Shown here piece by piece: positions 53,165-62,100 of a stretch of 64,000 nucleotides of DNA. The notes below the pieces were generated by a model. It worked only from the letters and a program-made list of their open reading frames with translations, did no database searches and had not been told where the DNA came from. Position 1 is the stretch's first letter; the number at the start of each line of letters is the position of its first letter. The DNA comes from CAYQQQ01 sp964420125 (GTDB lineage: Bacteria; Actinomycetota; Acidimicrobiia; Acidimicrobiales; Microtrichaceae), in the NCBI GenBank assembly GCA_964420125.1, contig CAYQQQ010000017.1, positions 1 to 64,000 of the forward strand, read 5' to 3'. The position numbers and the translations under genes are program-made.

Positions 53165-56100
53165 ACGCGCACTCACCGCCACGGCCGCCGCGGTCGTCAC
53201 CCTGCTCCTCACCATCGGCCTGCCCGCCACGGCTGCGGCCACCCCGGCAGCGGCTGCCGCGCCCACTGCTCCGGCCACGCCTGCAGCACCCAGCGCCCCC
53301 GCCGAGTGCACGGTGAAGTGGTACGGCGACGCCCACACCCCCGACTGGCACGACGCCGGCAACTGGAGCACCGGGGCAGTGCCGAAGTTCGACGACGTGG
53401 TGTGCATCGAGGACGGGTTCTACGTGCTGCACTCCACCGGCACGACCTTCGTGGGCGAGCTCCAGGTCAGCGGCGACCTCACCGTCTCCGGCGGCTCCAT
53501 CGCCCCGGCGACGTCGTCCACGGTGTACGACCTCCACCTCGCCGGCGGGTTGCTCGCCCCCGTCACCGAGCTCACGATCACCCACGCCCTGGACTGGACC
53601 AGCGGTGTGCTCGCCGGCACCGGCTCGACCGTCCTCGCCGCCACCGCGACCGCCACGATGAACGGCACCGGCACCAAGACCCTCAGCGGCACGCTGGTCA
53701 ACCAGGGCACGCTCACCTGGTCGAGCGGCCTGTTCGAGATGGCCACCGGCGGCGACCCCCACCTCGACAACCACGGGACCTTCGAGATCGACGGCGCGGT
53801 GACCTCGCCGAGCGTCGGGGAGGACCTCCCGCTGTTCACCAACCGGCCCGGCGCCACCATCGTCAAGCGCGGCCCCGGCGCCGCCAAGCTCGGCGACCAG
53901 CGCGCCACCCTCGTCAACGACGGCACGGTGCAGGTCGACGGCGGCACGCTGTGGATCGACACCCACCTCGACGGCTTCGGGGGAGCCGACCTGAACACCG
54001 GCACCTGGGTGGTGGCCGACGGCGCCACCCTCAAGCTCTTCAAGGCCAACGACCTCTCCACCAACTCGGCGGACATCTCGCTGCTGGGCCCCTCGGCGGC
54101 GTTCCAGGACGGTTCCGGCAACGACGCCCTCACCAAGCTCGCCACCAACTCCGGCTCGCTCACCCTCGTCGGCGGCCGTGACCTGGCGGTGGCCGGCGAG
54201 CTCACCAACAACGGCACCCTCCACCTGGGCCCCGGATCCGAGCTGAGCGTCGTCGAGGACTTCTACGCGGCCAACGGCCGCCTCGAGCTCGAGGTCGCGG
54301 GTCTGTCGAGCGATTCCCACGGTCGAGTGAGCGCGACCGGCACGGCCTGGCTCGGCGGGACGCTGGCCGCGAGCCTGATCGACCCCTTCGTTCCCGCACC
54401 GACCGACGAGTTCGAGGTGATCAGTGCAACCAGCCTGTCGGGCTCCGTGGCGACGGTGGAGGGAGGGCTCTTCGTCGTCTACGACCGCCCCGATGGGCGC
54501 GTGCTCCTGACGCCGACCGAGCCGGCTCCGGGGTGCGACGCCACCTTCGACGGCGGCGGCGGCACCGAGCTGTGGGGCAACCCCGCCAACTGGAGCTCGG
54601 GCACGCTCCCGGGCCCGGGCGACGTGGCCTGCATCTCCGAGGGCTGGAGCGTGAACTTCCTCTCCGGCACCGCCACCGTCGGCGCCATCCGCGCCGACGG
54701 CTACCTCCAGGTCTCCGACGGCTCGCTCGAGGTGCTGGGCGAGTCCACCATCCACCACCTCCACCTCGGCGGCGGCACCTTCACCGGCAGCGGCGACGTC
54801 ACCGTGACCAGCGAGCTCGTCTGGTACGGCGGCACCCTCGCCGGCACCGGCACCCTCACCCTGGCCCCGGGCGCCACCGGCGACCTCCGGGGATCGCTCC
54901 TGCTCAGCCGCCACCTGCGCAACGAGGGGACCATGAACTACTCCGGGTCCTCCGGGTCGATCGGGCTGCGAACCGACATGGACGGGGCCGCCCACCTCGA
55001 CAACGCCGGCACCTTCGGCATCTACGCTGACTTCGAGACGCAGCGGTGGAGTGGAGAGACGCCGCCGGCCATCACCAACCGCCCCGGTGCCACGATCCTG
55101 ATGCACGGCTCCACCACCCAGGAGGGCGTCCTCGGCGACTACGACGTCGGGTTCATCAACGACGGCACCGTCACGGTGAGCCGCGGGACCCTGACGGTGA
55201 GCGCCGGCATGGGCAGCGGATCGGGAGACTGGCTGGTGCCCGGGGGCACGCTGAAGTTCGACGACGGTGACTGGGAGCTCACCGGCGACGTCGCCGGTGC
55301 GGGGACCGTGCAGGTCGTCGTCGAGGGGTTGCGGATGGCGGGCGACGGCCGTTGGGGTCCGGTCGGCACCACGGTGATCGACGACGGCGAACTCGACATC
55401 GACAGCACGCCCGCCGAGCCCAACACCACCGGTGCGCTGATCGTCGACGGGACCCTGGACGGCGACGGCGACCTGCACGTCACCGGGACCCTCACCATGC
55501 CCACCGGCTACCTCGGAGGATCCGGCGCGCTGGTCATCGACCCCTCGGCCACGGCCGACATCGACGCCTCGTCGATGGTGCGCCTCGGCCGCCACCTGCG
55601 CAACGAGGGGACGCTCACCTGGTCGGCCGGCACCATCACCGCGTGGTCCGGAGAAGGCTTCTACCCTCACCTCGACAACGCCGGCACCCTCAACCTGACC
55701 GGGACCGTGGCCATCAACTGGATGTGGGGAACCACCCCGCCCCAGTTCACCAACCGCCCGGGCGCCACGATCGTCAAGTCGGGCCCCTCGGCGAGCACCG
55801 CCACCTTCGGCAGCGGTGAGTTCTCGAACGAGGGGACGGTCCGGGTCGAGGACGGCGGCACCCTGACCATCGATGCCACCCTCGCCCAGATCTCGGGAAC
55901 CACCCTCACCGGCGGCAGATGGGAGGTGGTCGACGGCACGCTGAAGCTCGGCGGACTCAGCTACCTCGCGACGAACCAGGCCGAGATCGAGCTGTGGGGC
56001 AACTCCAGCTCCATCGCCAACGGGTCCGACAGCGATGCCCTGACGGGTTCGCTCGTCAGCAACGCAGGGATCCTGTCGCTGCACGACAGGATCCTCGACG

Positions 56101-59100
56101 TCTCCCCCGGCTTCGCCAACAGCGGCACCATCCGGCTCGATCCCCGATCCGAGGTCCACGGCCCCGACGGGTTCTCTCAGTCCGCGACGGGCCGCCTCGT
56201 CATCGAGATCTCCGGCGTGGCTCCGACCGGCTCGAACGGCGCGATCGAGACGAACCTCGCGTCGCTCGACGGGGTGCTCGAGTCGGTCCTGGTGCCGCCC
56301 GACGGGCAACAGGAACCCTACGAGCCCAGCGCGAGCGACGAGTTCAAGGTGATCCGGGCCGATGCCCTGATCGGCACCTTCTCGTCGGTCGAGGGGCCTC
56401 TCGCTGCCACCTACGACGCCGCCGAAGGTGACGTGCTCCTCTCGTTGGGCGGCTCACCCACGAGCTGCAACGTCGAGTGGGACGGCTCCGCCGGCGACGG
56501 CCGCTGGGACACCGCGGCCAACTGGAGCACCGACGCCGTGCCGGGTGCGAACGACTGGGTGTGCATCCCCGAGGGCGCCACCGCCAACCACGTCACCGGC
56601 GCCTCCGCCGTCGCCGCCGTGACCGCGCCGGGCACCCTCCGGATCTCCGACGGCACGTTGAGCATCAACGGCGACTCCTCCGTCACGGATCTCCAGCTCG
56701 CCGGCGGCACCCTCGACGGTGCCGGCGGCATCGACGTGCAGGACCAGTTCACGTGGTCCTGGGGAAGCCTGAACGGCACGGGCGACCTCACCCTCGTGGG
56801 CAACGCCACCGGGACGGTGTCGGGGTCGGTGAGCCTGGCCCGTCACCTGGTGAACGAGNNNNNNNNNNNNNNNNNNNNNNNNNNNNNNNNNNNNNNNNNN
56901 NNNNNNNNNNNNNNNNNNNNNNNNNNNNNNNNNNNNNNNNNNNNNNNNNNNNNNNNNNCCTGGTCCGGCGGCAACCTGAACGGCACCGGCGTGCTGCGGG
57001 TCGCCCCCGGCGCCACCGGGACGGTGTCGGGGTCGGTGAGCCTGGCCCGTCACCTGGTGAACGAGGGGACCCTGGTGTGGCAGAGCGGGACCATCGCGCT
57101 CAACGACACCAACGGCGTGCACGCGCACCTCGACAACCACGCCACCTTCGAGATCCGCACCGCCGACAACTCCTACGCCGTGTGCTGCACCGCGCATCCC
57201 ACCATCACCAACCGGCCCGGCGCCACCATCACCAAGACCACCGCCGGCATCACCACCCTCGGCTCCGGCAACACCGAGTTCGTCAACGACGGCACCGTGC
57301 GCGCCATGACCGGCACGCTGCGGGTGGGCGGCGGCACCGCCAGCGGCGGTGCGGGCACCTGGGTGGCCGACTCGGTCCTGACCCTGCACTCCGGTGCCTT
57401 CGCGCTCACCGGGGCGGTCACCGGCGGAGGCCAGTTCTCCAGCTCCGGTGCCAACGTTCGCTTCACCGGCAGCAACCAGATCACCCCCGCAGAGCTCGCC
57501 GTCACCGCCGGCAGCCTCGATCTCGACAACGATCCCGACGGCGGCAACACCGTCGGCACGCTCTCGCTCACCGGCGGCGTCCTCGACGGCAACGCCGAGC
57601 TCACCGTCACCGACACCCTCACCTGGTCCGGCGGCAACCTGAACGGCACCGGCGTGCTGCGGGTCGCCCCCGGCGCGTCCGCCACGATCTCGGGCGCCAT
57701 CAGCCTGGCCCGTCACCTGGTCAACCAGGGAACCCTGGCGTGGCAGAGCGGGAACCTCGCGCTCAACGACAGCTTCGGCGTGCACGCGCACCTCGACAAC
57801 CACGCCACCTTCGAGATCGGCGACTCCACCAACGCCTACACCGTGTGCTGCAGCGCGCACCCCACCATCACCAACCGGCCCGGCGCCACCATCACCAAGA
57901 CCACCACCGGCACCACAAACCTCGGCTCCGGCAGCACCGAGCTCATCAATGACGGCACCATCGAGATCGGCTCCGCCTCCACCCTGAGCCTGGGTGGCAC
58001 GTTCGACCAGGGCTCCACCGGTCGCCTCGATCTCTCCCTGGCCGGCACCAGTCCCGGCACCACGCATGCCCGATTCCTCGTGTCCGGGGTCGCCAACCTC
58101 GACGGCGCCATCGCCACCACCGCCGCCGGCGGCTTCGAGCCCTCCGACGGCGACGAGTTCCTCGTGCTCGACGCCGCGTCCCTCTCGGGCACCTTCGCCA
58201 CCGTCGACAGCCCCCTGACACCCCACTACGACACCGCGGCGGGCACCGTCACGCTGGTCGACGAGGGGTTCGTACCGGTGCCGCCCACCGTGTCGCTGTC
58301 CCCGCAGTCGGCGGTGGAGAGCAGCGGCACCTTCATGATCGAGGTGCACGGCGTGGGCGGCAACGTCGCCGACGTGGTGCCGGTGCAGGTGCTCGACGGC
58401 ACCGCCCTGGCCACCACCGACTACTCGACCGCGTTCACCCCCACCACCGTGGCGGTGGTGCCCGACGGCCTCACCTACGTGCCGGTCACCATCGAGGCCG
58501 ACGCGCTCGACGAGGACGACGAGACCTTCACCGTCGTGGTCGGCACCGCGACCGCCACCATGACCATCGTCGACGACGACGCCCCGCCCCAGGTGGTGAT
58601 CGACGGCCTCAGCATCACCGAGGGCGACGAAGGCAGCGTCGACGCCGAGCTGAGCGTACGGCTGGTGGACCCGACCTTCGGATCGCTCCCCCAGCCCTCC
58701 AGCCGGGTCGTGACCGTGGAGGCCTCCACCCAGGACGGCACGGCGGTGGCCGGCTCCGACTACACCGGCACCACCGACACCCTCGTGTTCCAGCCGGGTG
58801 AGACGACGCAGACCTTCACGGTGCCGATCCTCGGCGACGCGGCCGACGAGGACAACGAGCAGTTCAGCGCCACCCTCCAGGGCGCCACCAACGCCACGAT
58901 CCCCGACGGTGAGCTGGCCACCGTCACCATCGTCGACGACGACGCCACCGGCGGCGGTCCGGTCGCCGACCAGCTCGCGTCCGGTGGGGCGCAGCTCTTC
59001 GACCTGCTCGACGACTGGGGCACCGAGTACGACCTCGACCGCAACGGTCCCTCCCCCTTCGAGCTGCCAGGCCTCACCGACGAGCTGGCCAGCCTGTACG

Positions 59101-62100
59101 AGCCCCAGGACGAGCTCGACGCCCTCGACAGCCCCTTCTCCGGCCTCGACGACGACCTCGAGGCGCTGTGCGGTCAGCTGCAGGCCCGCGGTCTGACCAT
59201 CGACTGGGTCGAGGGCGGCGTGTGCGGGCACCCGGCTCCACCCACTGCCGCCGACATCATCCAGGTCCGCTACACCACCCGGCTGTCCGAGCTGGCCGAG
59301 GCTCTCGGGTTCACCGACGACGAGTTCAACGACGACGCCGAGGGCATCCTCGACGGCCTCGCCGCCGATCTCGGACTGGACACCGACTTCGACTCCAGCG
59401 CCGATCTCGTCGTCACCCTGGTGGTCGGCGTGGACGAGACCGGCTTCTACGTGGCCGACGAGAGCGGTCTGCGCCTCGAGGTGGGAGCCACCGCCACGGT
59501 GAGCGGAACCGGCGACGTGGGCGGTGTCGACGGCCTCGACCTGGAGGGCCCGGCCACGGTCGACGTCGCCGTCCTGCTCGAAGCGAACGGCGGGCCCGCA
59601 CGGCTCCGGGCGGCCGAGCTCGCCGGATCGCCGGCCGCCTACCTGCGACCGGCAGCCGAGGGCACCGTGGGCCTCCACCTCGACGCCACGCTCGACCCGG
59701 TCGCCCTGTCGTGGGACAGCACCTTCACCCTCGCCATCGACGCCGACTTCACCACCGACATCGCAGTGGACGCCCGCTTGGAGGGCACCCTCACCCTCCC
59801 CGGTCTCACCGACGCCGGCCAGCCCGCCACCATCGAGATGGTCGGCACCTTCGACGGCACCACCTGGACCCTCACCGGTGAGGGCGCCTCCGCCGCCGAG
59901 TACGCCCTGGCCGGCTTCGAGGTCGACGAGCTCGGATTCCAGGTGGTCCTCTCCCCCACCACCTTCACCGGCACCGGTGCCGCCTCCTTGCACGCCGATC
60001 TCGGCGACGGCGCCCACCCGGTCGACATCGCGCTGACCGCAGGCTTCGACCACACCGCGTGGCACGCCGAGGGACATCTCGCGCTCGGCGACGTCACCCT
60101 CGGCACCGATCCCGCCCTGGCATGGCTGCACGACGTGACCCTCGACGCCGCCTTCGACGGCGACATCACCGCCGGCTCCCTCGGTGGCGGCGTGAGCGTG
60201 GCTGCCGGCGTGGTGGTGCTCAACCCGGAACCGGCAGGCGGCGGCGACGAGCCCGAGGGCGTGGCCCGGGCCGAGGACGTCTCGGGCACCCTCACCGCGG
60301 ATGGGCGCCTCGTGCTGCACGCCGGCGCGCTGAGCGCCCGCATCGGCGATGCCATCGACGTCGCCGCCACCGACGTCGACCTCACCCTCGGCTCCGGCGC
60401 CACCGACCCCGTCCTCACGATCGCCTCCGCCACGGCCACGGTGCCCTCGCTCAACGGCCTCGGTGTGACCTTCACCGGCCTGCACCTCGACCGCGACGGC
60501 AGCTGGGGTGCGGAGAGCGTGGAGGTCGCCTCTCAGGGACTCCTGCAGACGATCGGCCTGGGGGGCATCGTGCCCTTCGACATCACCTCCGTGGCCCTCG
60601 ACTTCCCCGACCTCGAGGACCTCGACGCCTTCGAGGTCTCCGTCACCGGCAGCATCGACTTCGCCGCCATGGGCGCGCTGCCGTTCACCCCGTTGATCGG
60701 CCTCGGCGGTCCGGCGATCAGCCCCACCTCGCCTGCCGAGGACAACGTCTTCACCTTCTCCATCGCCGTCGAGTCGCTGAGCGAGGGTCGGATCCGGCCC
60801 TGGGACCTCGGCCCGATCACCCTCGGCTTCGACGACCTGGACGTCGGCGGCGTCACCCTCGGGTCGCAGCTCACCCTCGGCGGCTACCAGGACGGCCTCT
60901 GGACCGGCGACGCCTGCGGCTCGCTGTCGATCCTTGCCGGCCTCGAGGACCTGCAGGGCGAGACCACGATCGACGTGTGCGGATCGCTGGACATCAACCC
61001 CGACGGGGCCAGCCTCGACCTCGACGGCACCTTCTCGCTCTCGGCGACGCTCGGCGACGCGGTCACCATCGAGGGCGCGGAGCTCGCCTTCGGTCTCGGG
61101 ATCGCCGTCGACGACCAGTTCGGCTTCGCAGTCACCGGGCCCACCTTCGAGGGCCTCGGTGTCGACCGGATCGCCATCGCCTTCGGAGATCTCATGCGCC
61201 TCGTGGGCACCGAGGTGGACCTCGACTTCTCCCCGGCACCCGGCGAACCGCTCGTCGCCTTCGGCGGCACCCTCGGCGACGGCTCCCTGGCCGTGGAGTT
61301 CGACGACGCGGACGTGTTCTCCGGCTGGGGTGGCGAAGCCGGCAACATCGGCATCGCCGCGGACGGGACCGTGCTGCTGCTGCCCGGCTTCTTCGTCGAC
61401 ATCACCGTGCCCGACGCCACCCACTTCGGCCTGCCCGACTGGCTGCCGCTGAGGGTCGACGAGGTCGGCATCCGCTTCCCCGACGTCGACCTCGACAACA
61501 TCCCTCCCGAGGGCCTGCCCATCGACGACCTCGCCAACTTCGCGATCCGCTTCTCCGGTGGCCTCGAGGCCACCGCTGCCTGGCCCATCGCCGCGGCCGT
61601 GGACGGCCTCGAGGTCGACCTGGGCAAGCTGTCCCGGGGGGAGTTCCCCATCACCAACCTCGACGGGTTCAAGATGGGGGTGGAGCCCTTCGAGCTCGTG
61701 CCGGGGTTCCGGGTCGGCGGCGGTCTCGAGCTGGGCAGGATCGACGTCGACGGCGACGTCGCCCCCGGTGAGCAGACCGAGGAGGTCCTCTACGGCCGGA
61801 TCTTCGGCGAGTTCAACTACGAGGGCATGGGCGCCGGAATCGACCTGGTGGTCAGCCAGTACGGCCCGGTGCTGGCCCAGCTCCAGGTCCCCCTGGCCAT
61901 CCCCCTCGACGGCGGCGCGCTCGGCGGCGTGATCCTGTCCTCGGTGGAAGGGGGCATCAACTTCGGTGGGCCGGCCTTCCCCGATCCCGAGCGACCGGTG
62001 GACATCCTGCACGACCCGGCCTTCGACACCGACTTCCCGGTCAACGACGACACCATCCGCAACTCGGTCGAGCCCGCCGTGCAGAACGGCAACCTCACCT

